From Methanosarcina siciliae T4/M (GTDB taxonomy: Archaea; Halobacteriota; Methanosarcinia; Methanosarcinales; Methanosarcinaceae), in the NCBI RefSeq assembly GCF_000970085.1, contig NZ_CP009506.1, positions 744,001 to 808,000 of the forward strand: a DNA stretch of 64,000 nt, read 5' to 3'. Both the position numbers and the translations under genes were made by a program. The notes beneath the pieces are model-generated. The model did not search any database and was not told where the DNA came from. It was given only the letters and a program-made list of their open reading frames with translations. Positions 35,604-44,662 of this stretch are shown in pieces. Every line of letters begins with the position of its first letter. The first letter of the stretch is position 1.

Positions 35604-37127
35604 ATGGTTACAGAGAGAGAATTTGATTCGCTGCAGATGAAAAATATCGCTGTGGTGGAGGTGCCGATGGATGCGGATGTAGCAGCCAAGCGGCTTTCCA
35701 AAGCCATCACCTTCACTACCGTCTCCAACCAGGATCGCAGTGATTTTGATGAGAAAGCGTTCAATGATTTTCATCAATACCTGGTGGACGCTTATCCGCT
35801 TGTCCACAAAACCCTGAAACGGGAGATACTTGGTGATCCCCGTAAGTTCAGCCTGCTTTACACCTGGAGTGGCAAGAATCCGTCCCTGCCGCCAATAGTG
35901 TTGATGGGTCATCAGGATGTGGTGCCGGTGGTTCCTGGCACCGAACAGCAGTGGGAGCATGACGCCTTTTCAGGAGATATTGCTGATGGCTATATCTGGG
36001 GCCGTGGATCGCTCGATGACAAGATCATGATCCTTGCCATCATGGAAGCCGTCGAGATGCACCTCAAACAGGGCTTCCGGCCGACCCGCACAATCTATCT
36101 GGTCTTCGGACAGGACGAGGAGGTGACGGGCCCCGAAGGCGTGAAGCAGATTGTGAAAGAGCTGAAATCGCGAGGTATCAATGAGGTCGCATTGGTCCTG
36201 GATGAGGGCCTGCCACTGACTACCGGCCTGTTTCCCGGTATCGCCGCTCCAATCGCCCTGATCGGCACAGCGGAAAAGGGTTACACTACTCTGCAGTTGA
36301 AGGTAGCAGGCCCCGGTGGGCACTCGGCCATGCCGCCAAATAACTCCAACATCGGCATTCTGGCCCAGGCTGTCACCAAACTCGAGGCCAATCAATTCCC
36401 TTACCGGATCACACAGCCCGTGAGGGACCAGATGCGTTTCCTGGGACCGGAACTCCCAGAGAAGTTCCACGAGGTTCTGGCAGATATTGCTTTTGGCAAC
36501 GAGACCGAAATGGCAGAGACTACAGAACAAGAACGTGCCCTGGAGTATACGGAAAACCCCACAGTGGGGTGGCAAGCCCGGAACACTAGCGAGGATCAGT
36601 TCATCAAATACATGCTCACCGGCCCTCAAACCACGGCGATGCTCCATACCACCACGGCGGTCACGATTGTCAATGGCGGTGTCAAAGAAAACGTCTTGCC
36701 GCCCATCGCCACTGCAGTGGTGAATTTCCGGATTTTACAGGGTGAAACCGTGCAGTCAGTTTTGGAGCAGGTGAGGAAGATAGTAAACGACAACCGGGTG
36801 GAGGTAACGGAACTTTCGGACTCTATCGATCCGTCCCCGGTGTCGGACCCCTGTGGCAAGGAGTACAGGGCGATTGAGAAGTCGATCCGCCAGACATGGG
36901 GTACTCCCGATCTTGTCGTGTCTCCGTATCTCGTCATCGGCGGAGCTGATGCCAAGTACTTCGCTGCCTCTATCGCCAGGAACGTGTACCGCTTCACCGC
37001 CGTGCGTGTCGAATCAGCGGCAGATGCCGCACGCTGGCACGGCGTCAACGAGCGGGTGCTTGTCAAAGAGTTTGCCAAATCTATCGGCTTTTTCCACCAG
37101 TTAATCACTAATGTCGAAGAGCTTTGA
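35604..37127 (+). CDS. M20 family metallopeptidase (carboxypeptidase S/PM20D1-like)
   Basis: This 507-residue protein has the M20 dizinc ligands in order: VLMGHQDVVPV (His), GRGSLDDK (bridging Asp), FGQDEEVTG (catalytic and metal Glu), LDEG (Asp), and a C-terminal HGVNERV (His). Sequence style matches carboxypeptidase S and N-acyl-amino-acid hydrolases. The frame extends to TTG 35427, but ATGGAGGAAACC before the ATG at 35604 decides the start. Codon use and GC content are higher than in surrounding genes, and the flanks carry broken fragments, one reading STGKKEEEILARSIATNFYN at about 35445-35505. Lateral acquisition from bacteria is likely. Confidence 0.85.
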   Translation: MVTEREFDSLQMKNIAVVEVPMDADVAAKRLSKAITFTTVSNQDRSDFDEKAFNDFHQYLVDAYPLVHKTLKREILGDPRKFSLLYTWSGKNPSLPPIVLMGHQDVVPVVPGTEQQWEHDAFSGDIADGYIWGRGSLDDKIMILAIMEAVEMHLKQGFRPTRTIYLVFGQDEEVTGPEGVKQIVKELKSRGINEVALVLDEGLPLTTGLFPGIAAPIALIGTAEKGYTTLQLKVAGPGGHSAMPPNNSNIGILAQAVTKLEANQFPYRITQPVRDQMRFLGPELPEKFHEVLADIAFGNETEMAETTEQERALEYTENPTVGWQARNTSEDQFIKYMLTGPQTTAMLHTTTAVTIVNGGVKENVLPPIATAVVNFRILQGETVQSVLEQVRKIVNDNRVEVTELSDSIDPSPVSDPCGKEYRAIEKSIRQTWGTPDLVVSPYLVIGGADAKYFAASIARNVYRFTAVRVESAADAARWHGVNERVLVKEFAKSIGFFHQLITNVEEL

Positions 37128-37190
37128 TTTTCAACAACGAGGTCAAGAAATGCAAGGGGAGCAAACCATGAATATCACCACGATGAGGCT

Positions 37191-37238
37191 GCAGTAGTGG
37201 AGCAGTGCCACTGTGCAGTAGTGGAGCAGTGCCACTGA
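37191..37238 (+). repeat. Two tandem 24-bp repeats
   Basis: The unit GCAGTAGTGGAGCAGTGCCA plus CTGT occurs twice, with one final base differing. It sits between the M20 gene and the hydrolase-like relic. Confidence 0.9.
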
Positions 37239-37390
37239 TATCTACCGGCGGAAAGAACTTCTTGCCCGGGGCCGTCAGCGCCACCGACCGCTTCGTGCGC
37301 TCCAGCTTGGCGTTCCCGGGGAAGTGGGTAGGGATGTCTCCTCGAAGTTCAAACCGGCGGATCCCTTCAAGTTCCTCGCTCCGTGAAGAG
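37205..37390 (+). pseudogene. Possible relic of a choloylglycine hydrolase-family gene
   Basis: The frame here reads ISTGGKNFLPGAVSATDRFV and then RSSLAFPGKWVG, resembling the LPG...RFVR segment of choloylglycine hydrolase/penicillin V acylase proteins. Nothing before or after extends the similarity in frame. It is GC-rich like the M20 gene, so both may have arrived together. The remainder of 37391-37974 shows no supported gene. Confidence 0.3.
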
Positions 37391-37974
37391 AATGACTATT
37401 CAGGCTGTTCCTGCCTGGCCGGCACCAGCGGCCGTGTCCGTTGTTGAGACTCAGGGACCAAAACGAATGCCTGCAGTGGTGTAGGACAAGGCTCGGTGAC
37501 GGAGGTTAAAAACGAAAGGAGACGTAAGTCGCGAAGACAACAAGCAATAAATCGAATTGGATCTGAAGGAACATGGTAGCGAGTAGATGGGTAAGGTGCC
37601 AGAATTTTTCACATCCTTTTCTCATCGTTTTCTTTTCAACACGTCAAAGGAACCGATGGGGCCATGACAAAACACCGGAAATGATGGCACCGATGATGAC
37701 TACCTGGAATACTGCGCTCAGCCCCTATACGAGACTTTGTCTCCCGAGTTTTCTCAGTTATCTGATTTTTAAAAGAATCGTGCTTTTGTATCACAATATT
37801 TCTTTCCTACCTATTGAATACAATTCGCCAGTGTCCGACCATTTAAATATCGTAAATTACATATTGCTGCGGGTCTGAAAAGTTATGCTCTCTTTTTAAG
37901 AACAGCTTTAAGAATAGCTCTCTTTTCAGAAAAAATGATCTCTTCAAATCCTTAAAAACGATCTTCCACCGATT

Positions 37975-38829
37975 ATGCCCCCCGAAATCACCCCAATCCT
38001 CAACGAGCCCGCCCTCACCGTCAAGAACACCGAAACCGCTCTGGTCATTGCCGATATCCACCTCGGGATTGAGTGGGATCTGTACAGGAGCGGGATCAAT
38101 TTGCCTAGTCGATTGGATGAACGGCTGAGCAGGATACTGAGATATATCGAAATAAGCTCGCCTGATCGTCTCGTACTCCTTGGGGATGTGAAGCATAATG
38201 TCCCTCAGATCTCCTGGCAGGAGAAGGATGAGATCCCTCACTTTCTTGAAACCCTTGCGGAACATGCGCATGTGGATATTTTTCCGGGCAACCATGACGG
38301 GGGGATCGAATCTCTTTTCAGCGGGCAGAAGGATATAAGGGTTCACTCGGTACGCGGCGCGGTCATTGACGGAGTGGGATATTTCCACGGGCATACCTGG
38401 CCTGCCCCCGAATTGCTATCTGCACCCCACATAATTACTGCCCATAACCACCCCACTGTCCGTTTTACCGATACCTTCGGGTATTCCATAGTTGAACCTG
38501 CCTGGATCAGGACCAGATTCAACGTTGAAACCTTTAAGGCTCGTTTCGGAAACCTTGATTTTGAAAACAGGAGAGACTGGGCAGATCCTGAGGTCTTTAT
38601 TATGCCTGCTTTTAATGAGTTATGCGGAGGTGTCCCTTTTAATGAGTCAACGCAGGAAGACCTCCTGGGTCCGGTTTTTTCTTCAGGGGGGATCAAACTT
38701 GAAAATTCTGAAGTGTACCTCCTGGATGGGACAAGGCTCGGGCTACTTAAAAATCTCCGGAAATTGGAGCATACAAGAGTTAGAACTAAAAAAAGGGGAA
38801 GAAAACGTTCCTCTGGAAGTCCTCCGTGA
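37975..38829 (+). CDS. Archaeal metallophosphoesterase (MJ0037-like)
   Basis: The 284-residue calcineurin-like phosphoesterase has the metal motifs VIADIHLG (about 30-37), LLGDVKH (about 68-74), FPGNHDG (about 103-109), a HGHTWP segment and ITAHNHPTV. These two-metal sites are typical of DNA nucleases and nucleotide phosphatases. The archaeal subgroup is of unknown function, although bacterial relatives accompany repair ligases and helicases. The start is ATG 37975, with only a weak ribosome-binding site. The C-terminus ends in a basic, serine-rich tail (RTKKRGRKRSSG). Confidence 0.85.
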   Translation: MPPEITPILNEPALTVKNTETALVIADIHLGIEWDLYRSGINLPSRLDERLSRILRYIEISSPDRLVLLGDVKHNVPQISWQEKDEIPHFLETLAEHAHVDIFPGNHDGGIESLFSGQKDIRVHSVRGAVIDGVGYFHGHTWPAPELLSAPHIITAHNHPTVRFTDTFGYSIVEPAWIRTRFNVETFKARFGNLDFENRRDWADPEVFIMPAFNELCGGVPFNESTQEDLLGPVFSSGGIKLENSEVYLLDGTRLGLLKNLRKLEHTRVRTKKRGRKRSSGSPP

Positions 38830-39125
38830 ATTTCCCGGACATGCAACTTTTGATGCAAAAATAGTTTTTTCGCTTGAATTTTATACCATGTCCCAGTTTG
38901 CATGGAAAATGGGTTTGTTTTCTTTTTGACTTCCAGACTTCCAACCAAAAAGACATGTTATTCAATTTTTATGTTCTGGCTTCTCTTTTGGAACCCTTTA
39001 GCAGTAACATTTTTCTTTAGTATACAACTATCTTTATGAAACTGACAATTACCTTCAGACAAAATACTTGCCCTCAGAAATTAAATTGGAATTTCAAAGT
39101 TGTTTTGTGGCCGGAGAGGAGTGGA

Positions 39126-42100
39126 ATGGGAGAAAACTTGAGACAGTCCGGGATCGAGGTTCTCGGAAATGTTCCCTGGGGAACACACTTCTGTCAGTTC
39201 TACCAGACAAAAGAAGATTTAACGGACATACTTCTTCCATATTTCAAATCAGGGTTGGAAAATAACGAATTTTGCTTCTGGGTCACGTCACAACCTCTGG
39301 AAGCGGAAGAGGCAAAAGAAGCCCTGAGGACGGTTATTCCTGATATTGATGTTCATCTGGAGAAAGGGCAAATCGAAATCATTCCCTATACTCAGGTATA
39401 TGTAAATGAGGGAATTTTCGATTCCGAGAAGGTCATAAACGGGTGGGCAAAAAAGTTAGAACTGGCTCTTTCAAAGGGTTATGACGGGCTCAGGGTGGCA
39501 GGAGCTACTTCCTGGCTGAAAAAAGAAGACTGGGACGATTTTGTAGCTTATGAGAAAAAAGCGGATGCCAGTATCGGGAAAAAACCGATGATATCTCTGT
39601 GCCCTTATTTCCTCGAGATATGCAGTGCAGCCGATATTCTTGATGTAGCCTTCAACCATCAATCTGCTTTGATAAAAAGGGACGGAAAATGGGAGCGGAT
39701 GGATAATTCCGGGCGGGAAATTCCTTTCGGACAAAACCCGGCAGAAGAGGTAGAAGAGGTTATACCCCTGGAGGAACCACGCCCAGGGATAAAAAGAAAG
39801 AACATTTTTTCGCCTTCCCGGGAGATAGCTAACCTTGAGCTTGCTGAAATCATTGATATCCGGGCTGTACAGTCCATGATGAATGATTTCTATAAATTTG
39901 CACACGTTACCATAGGCCTGGTCGATCTCAAAGGCAATGTTCTTGTATGGGTCGGATGGCAGGACATCTGCACCAGATTCCATAGAGTTCATCCCGAAGC
40001 CTGCAAGCACTGTATAGAGAGTGACACAAAGCTATCCGCAGGCGTTGCCCCTGGAGAATTTAAGCTGTATAAGTGTAAGAATAATATGTGGGACGTAGCG
40101 ACGCCCATCGTGGTTGGAGGGCATCATGTAGGCAATATCTTCTCCGGGCAGTTCTTTTTTGAGGATGAGCCTCTGGACTATGAGTTTTTTCGGGCCCAGG
40201 CCAGAAAGTACGGTTTCAATGAGGAAGAATACATAGCAGCGCTTGAAAAAGTTCCGCGTTTGAGCAGGGAGTATGTGGACACGGTCATGTCCTTCTTCAT
40301 GAAATTTGCCCACATGATCTCACAGCTGAGCTACATCAATGTCAAGCTTGCCCAGTCTTTGACGGAACGTGAGGCGCTGGTGGATGCGCTGAGGATGAGC
40401 GAAAAATGTGAACGAGCTCGCTCGGATGAAATGGCAGTATTACTGGATGCAGTGCCCGCAGCCGTGTGGATCGCTCATGATCCCCAGGCGTATCACATAA
40501 CCGGTAACAGGCTTTCATACGAATGGCTCCGCATTCCTCCGGGTTCAAACGCATCCAAATCCTCTCCTCCGGGAGAAAGGTCCGAGACCTTTAAGGTATT
40601 CAGGGACGGGGTGGAGCTCCCGCCGGCAGATATGCCGTTGCATGTCTCGGCTGCCGGTAAAGAGTTACTTGATTACGAGTTTGATTTTGTCTATCCTGAA
40701 GGCGTGGTGCGGCATGTCCTGGGTAATGCCAGACCCCTGCATGATGAGATTGGCAACCCGCGAGGTTCCGTTGCTGCATTCATAGATATCACCGGGCGTA
40801 AAAAAACAGAAGAAGCTCTTCAAAAAGCATACGGCAATCTGGAAGAAAAAGTTAAAGAACGCACGGTTGAACTTGAAGAAGCTTATAGGGCACTGGTAGA
40901 AAATGAGAGGAGACTCTCCGAAGCTCAAAAAATAGCTCATCTCGGAATCTGGGATTGGGACTTTGTGAATGATGAAGTTTACTGGTCTGATGAAATGTAT
41001 CATATTTTTGGGTGTACTTCTGGGAAATCTGGTTTATCGCATAATGATTTTTTAACTCAAGTACACCCCGACGATCAGGAATATGTGGATAATACCTTTA
41101 AAAGAGCTTTAAAAGGAGAGCCTTTTAGCATTGATCACAGGATTATCCGGGCTGATGGAGAAAATCGCGTAGTCCATATACAGGGAGGGGTTGTTTTTGA
41201 TGAGAAAAACAACTTTATCCGAATAAGGGGAACAGTTCAGGATATTACTGAAAGCAAAAGGGCAGAAGAGAGAATAAAAATCCTGGCGGATGCTGTGGAA
41301 TCCTCGGATGATGCTATTATAACCGAATCTCTTGACGGGATCATTACCAGCTGGAATAAGGGGGCAGAGCAGATTTATGGGTACTCTGCCGAAGAAATTC
41401 TCGGGAAAAATATTTCACTACTTGAACCTGCCCATCTTAAAGGGGACATGAAACAGTTAACTGAAAAGATTAAACGAAAAGAAAAGATCCAGCGTCACAG
41501 AACTTTGCGGTTCAGAAAGGATGGTACCCCGATAAATGTTTCAATAACTCTCTCTCCTATTTTCAATTCCTCTGGAGAGTTTGTATCCATTTCAGCTATT
41601 TCCAGAGATATTACCGAGCGTATCAGGGCAGAAGAAGCCCTGGCAAAAATTGAGGAGGCCAGGAAAAAAGAGATCCACCACAGGATAAAAAACAATCTGC
41701 AGGTAATTTCTTCTCTGCTGGACCTCCAGGCTGAAAAGTTCCTGGATAAAGAGGTGCTCGAAGCTTTCAGGGAAAGCCAGAGCCGTGTGCTCTCAATGTC
41801 TCTTATCCATGAGGAACTTTATAAAGGAGGAGAAACCGATACTCTGGACTTTTCGGCATACCTCCGAAAGCTATCCGGGAACCTTCTCCAGACCTACAGT
41901 CTTTGCAGTAAAAATGTTCACCTGCATATGGACCTGGAAGAAAATTCTTTCTTTAATATGGATACCGCTGTCCCGTTAGGAATAATTGTTAACGAACTCG
42001 TTTCAAACTCCCTCAAACACGCATTCTCCGGAAATAAGGAAGGGGAAATTCGAATCCGGCTTTGCAGAGAAGAAAAGAATAATGAGATTCAGGAATCCCT

Positions 42101-42281
42101 TTTCAGCCTGACAATTTCAGATGACGGAAAAGGAATACCTGAAAACATAGAATTGGAAAATGTCGAATCCCTGGGCCTGCAGTTAGTAAACATCCTTGTT
42201 GACCAGCTGGATGGGAATATTGAGCTTAAACACGATCAGGGAACGGAATGCAGAATTGAATTCAAGGTGATTGAAAGATAA
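39126..42281 (+). CDS. Sensor histidine kinase with MEDS, PocR and PAS domains
   Basis: From the ATG at 39126 (GAGGAGTGGA upstream) the protein has 1051 residues. An MEDS/DcmR-like domain (LGNVPWGTHFCQFYQTKEDL to about residue 190) is followed by a PocR ligand-binding domain (about 235-400, with CTRFHR...CKHCIESD and KCKNNMWDVATPIVV). Then come three PAS domains (about 410-840) and a HisKA_2 domain with HHRIKNNLQVISSLLDLQAE and an HATPase (NELVSNSLKHAF). No transmembrane segment is evident, so sensing is cytoplasmic. MEDS and PocR domains often respond to C1 compounds. No response regulator gene is adjacent. The frame could extend to 39036. Confidence 0.9.
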   Translation: MGENLRQSGIEVLGNVPWGTHFCQFYQTKEDLTDILLPYFKSGLENNEFCFWVTSQPLEAEEAKEALRTVIPDIDVHLEKGQIEIIPYTQVYVNEGIFDSEKVINGWAKKLELALSKGYDGLRVAGATSWLKKEDWDDFVAYEKKADASIGKKPMISLCPYFLEICSAADILDVAFNHQSALIKRDGKWERMDNSGREIPFGQNPAEEVEEVIPLEEPRPGIKRKNIFSPSREIANLELAEIIDIRAVQSMMNDFYKFAHVTIGLVDLKGNVLVWVGWQDICTRFHRVHPEACKHCIESDTKLSAGVAPGEFKLYKCKNNMWDVATPIVVGGHHVGNIFSGQFFFEDEPLDYEFFRAQARKYGFNEEEYIAALEKVPRLSREYVDTVMSFFMKFAHMISQLSYINVKLAQSLTEREALVDALRMSEKCERARSDEMAVLLDAVPAAVWIAHDPQAYHITGNRLSYEWLRIPPGSNASKSSPPGERSETFKVFRDGVELPPADMPLHVSAAGKELLDYEFDFVYPEGVVRHVLGNARPLHDEIGNPRGSVAAFIDITGRKKTEEALQKAYGNLEEKVKERTVELEEAYRALVENERRLSEAQKIAHLGIWDWDFVNDEVYWSDEMYHIFGCTSGKSGLSHNDFLTQVHPDDQEYVDNTFKRALKGEPFSIDHRIIRADGENRVVHIQGGVVFDEKNNFIRIRGTVQDITESKRAEERIKILADAVESSDDAIITESLDGIITSWNKGAEQIYGYSAEEILGKNISLLEPAHLKGDMKQLTEKIKRKEKIQRHRTLRFRKDGTPINVSITLSPIFNSSGEFVSISAISRDITERIRAEEALAKIEEARKKEIHHRIKNNLQVISSLLDLQAEKFLDKEVLEAFRESQSRVLSMSLIHEELYKGGETDTLDFSAYLRKLSGNLLQTYSLCSKNVHLHMDLEENSFFNMDTAVPLGIIVNELVSNSLKHAFSGNKEGEIRIRLCREEKNNEIQESLFSLTISDDGKGIPENIELENVESLGLQLVNILVDQLDGNIELKHDQGTECRIEFKVIER

Positions 42282-42333
42282 ATTCTATGAAAAATCTCGT
42301 GAAAGGATTCTATGAAAAGATCCCGTGAAAAGA
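42282..42333 (+). repeat. Imperfect direct repeat behind the kinase gene
   Basis: ATTCTATGAAAAATCTCGTG and ATTCTATGAAAAGATCCCGTG-type copies follow each other, with a third partial copy. The rest of 42334-42840 contains loosely repeated GATTTATTGATT-like motifs (42665-42770) and no supported gene. Confidence 0.6.
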
Positions 42334-42840
42334 TTCTGTAAAACACATTACGAAAATCCCCTGTGGAAAAAATTCTCTGAATTGATATGTAGAGTGTATT
42401 TCTGCAACATAGAGTATTTCTGCAGCAATCTTCGAAAGCTATTTTTCTCCAAAAACAATATAATTTTCATCAATATGTTCTCTCTTTTTTCTCAATGTTT
42501 ATATAAAATGCGTGGCTGTATGGAAAAAAATAAATGCTAGGAATCAGGCTAATAGACAGTCTTTATTCTGATATTCAGGCTTCAGCATTCAGCCGTAGAA
42601 GGGATACATAATTCATAGGACCCGGATAAACTCTTTCAAACTCTCTTCTGCTGTGGGTCCGGCTGATTTATTGATTCTTGATTTATGTCCGACTTACTGA
42701 TCGATTTATTGATTGTTTACTGATTAACTGTTGATCGGAATAGATTGATTTGCTGATCGATTCTCTCAGTTTGGCAGTTAGTTGTCGGTCAATTTACCGG
42801 TTTGTTTATTCATATTACCTGAAAAGGATGGACTGCTTCG

Positions 42841-44376
42841 ATGACTATGGAAATTAACAACACGGATCCGTCTGAAAATACCCCTCTGCCTGATGATTCT
42901 GATTTGTCGGGCTCCGGGGATTTTGACGACTCAAAACTTGCAAAATTAAACGGTATCATGAGTCAGGGACTTAATCCCTATCCCTACAGGTTCGAAAAGA
43001 ACGGGGATATCTGCGAGATTCTGGTAAAGTTCGAGGACTTTGAAAAGAACGAGGGCTTATCTGTCCGGACCGCAGGCAGGCTCTACAATATCAGAAAGCA
43101 CGGAAAAATGATATTTGCCGATCTCGGGGATCAGACCGGCAGAATCCAGGTCCTCATCAGGAAAGGAAACCTCCCTGACGAGGAATTCTCGACTTTCAAG
43201 AACCTTGTGGATTCCGGAGATATCATAGGCATTCAGGGTGAACTTTTCAGGACAAAAAGAGGGGAAAACTCGATCAGTGTAACCGAATTCTCTCTGCTCT
43301 CCAAATCTCTCTGCGCCCTTCCGGAAAAATTCCACGGCTTAAAAGATGTTGAGACAAGGTACAGGAAGAGATACCTTGACCTCATAGTCAATGCCGAAAA
43401 GAGGGAAATTTTCGTAATGAGGAGCAAGCTCATTTCGGAAATCCGGAAATTCCTTACCGACAGGGGATTTCTTGAGTTTGAGACCCCCATCCTCCAGACT
43501 GTGTACGGAGGAGCAAATGCAAGGCCTTTCACGACTTTCCACAACTGTCTCGGGCAGAATCTCTTCTTAAGGATCGCCCCGGAACTTTACCTCAAGAGGC
43601 TTGTTGTTGGCGGCTACGAGAAAGTTTTTGAAATCTGCAAGAATTTCAGGAACGAAGACATAGACACAACCCACAACCCCGAGTTCACAATGATCGAGGT
43701 CTATGAGGCTTACAGGGACTATAACGATATGATGGACTTAACCGAAGCCCTGGTCTCGGAACTCGTTTTTAAGCTGACAGGCAGCTACGAAATCAAAATG
43801 GGAGAAAATATTCTCAACCTCCGCTCCCCCTGGAAGAGAATTTCCATGGAAGAAGCCTTAAAAGAGTATGCCGGGCTTGACGTCTTTTCTCACTCGCTTG
43901 AAGAACTGAAGCAAATCGCAATCCAGAACAGGATCGAGGATTACGAGAAGGCAAAGAGCCACGGTGAATTCCTTGCCCTGCTTTTTGAAGGTCTGGTAGA
44001 AGACAAGCTCGTAAACCCGACTTTCATCTACGACTTCCCTGTAGAAAACTCCCCTCTTGCCAAAAACCACAGGGAAAAGGCAGGTTTTGTCGAGCGTTTC
44101 GAGCTTTTCCTTAACGGCTGGGAACTGGCAAACGGCTATTCCGAATTAAACGACCCGCTTGAACAGGAAAAGAGGTTCGAGGAACAGGACAAGAAAAGAA
44201 AGCTGGGAGACCTTGAAGCCCAGACCGTAGATTACGACTTCATAAACGCCCTTGGATACGGTCTTCCCCCAACAGGCGGCATGGGGCTCGGAATCGACCG
44301 CCTTACCATGATCCTTTCGGGTCTCGAGTCCATTAAGGAAGTAATCCTTTTTCCTCAGATGAAAAGGGAAGACTGA
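42841..44376 (+). CDS. lysS: Lysyl-tRNA synthetase, class II
   Basis: This 511-residue class II synthetase has an N-terminal anticodon-binding OB domain (about 55-165), motif 1 around LTDRGFLEFETPIL, motif 2 FEICKNFRNEDIDTTHNPEF and motif 3 GMGLGIDRLTM. Most archaea charge tRNA-Lys with a class I enzyme. Methanosarcina is known to carry both classes, so this gene supports the genus assignment. An acidic, low-complexity N-terminal extension of about 35 residues precedes the catalytic body. A terminator-like hairpin follows, and a truncated second copy lies 2 kb downstream behind a histidine kinase gene. Confidence 0.95.
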   Translation: MTMEINNTDPSENTPLPDDSDLSGSGDFDDSKLAKLNGIMSQGLNPYPYRFEKNGDICEILVKFEDFEKNEGLSVRTAGRLYNIRKHGKMIFADLGDQTGRIQVLIRKGNLPDEEFSTFKNLVDSGDIIGIQGELFRTKRGENSISVTEFSLLSKSLCALPEKFHGLKDVETRYRKRYLDLIVNAEKREIFVMRSKLISEIRKFLTDRGFLEFETPILQTVYGGANARPFTTFHNCLGQNLFLRIAPELYLKRLVVGGYEKVFEICKNFRNEDIDTTHNPEFTMIEVYEAYRDYNDMMDLTEALVSELVFKLTGSYEIKMGENILNLRSPWKRISMEEALKEYAGLDVFSHSLEELKQIAIQNRIEDYEKAKSHGEFLALLFEGLVEDKLVNPTFIYDFPVENSPLAKNHREKAGFVERFELFLNGWELANGYSELNDPLEQEKRFEEQDKKRKLGDLEAQTVDYDFINALGYGLPPTGGMGLGIDRLTMILSGLESIKEVILFPQMKRED

Positions 44377-44440
44377 TTGATTTCGGACTTTATTTTGTTC
44401 TGCAGGTCTGACTTTGTTCTGCTAAGCGGATGAGCCAGTC

Positions 44441-44461
44441 GGGGAGAAAATCCCCTTTTTT
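44441..44461 (+). terminator. Hairpin and T tract behind lysS
   Basis: GGGGA and TCCCC enclose GAAAA and are followed by TTTTTT. Confidence 0.65.
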
Positions 44462-44662
44462 CCATATTTTTCCCAATATCTCATTTTCAACAATAACTCT
44501 TTATAATAATATGTAATAAGTATCTATACAGTATTAATTTCTTGTAGTACACTACTCATAATTTAAACTTCTTCAATCCCGGAAAAGTTCCTTTATATGC
44601 TGAACCTGAGACAAAAATAAGAAAATAATCCGTTTTTAAGTAAACTGGCCGAGGACAATCTA

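Noticed and set aside
35970..36647. 225-codon minus-strand frame in the M20 peptidase region
   Set aside because: It is antisense to the peptidase with its metal-binding motifs; the high GC content produces long spurious frames.
37573..37878. 101-codon plus-strand frame
   Set aside because: No start signal, biased composition and no recognisable product; it lies in a debris-rich region.
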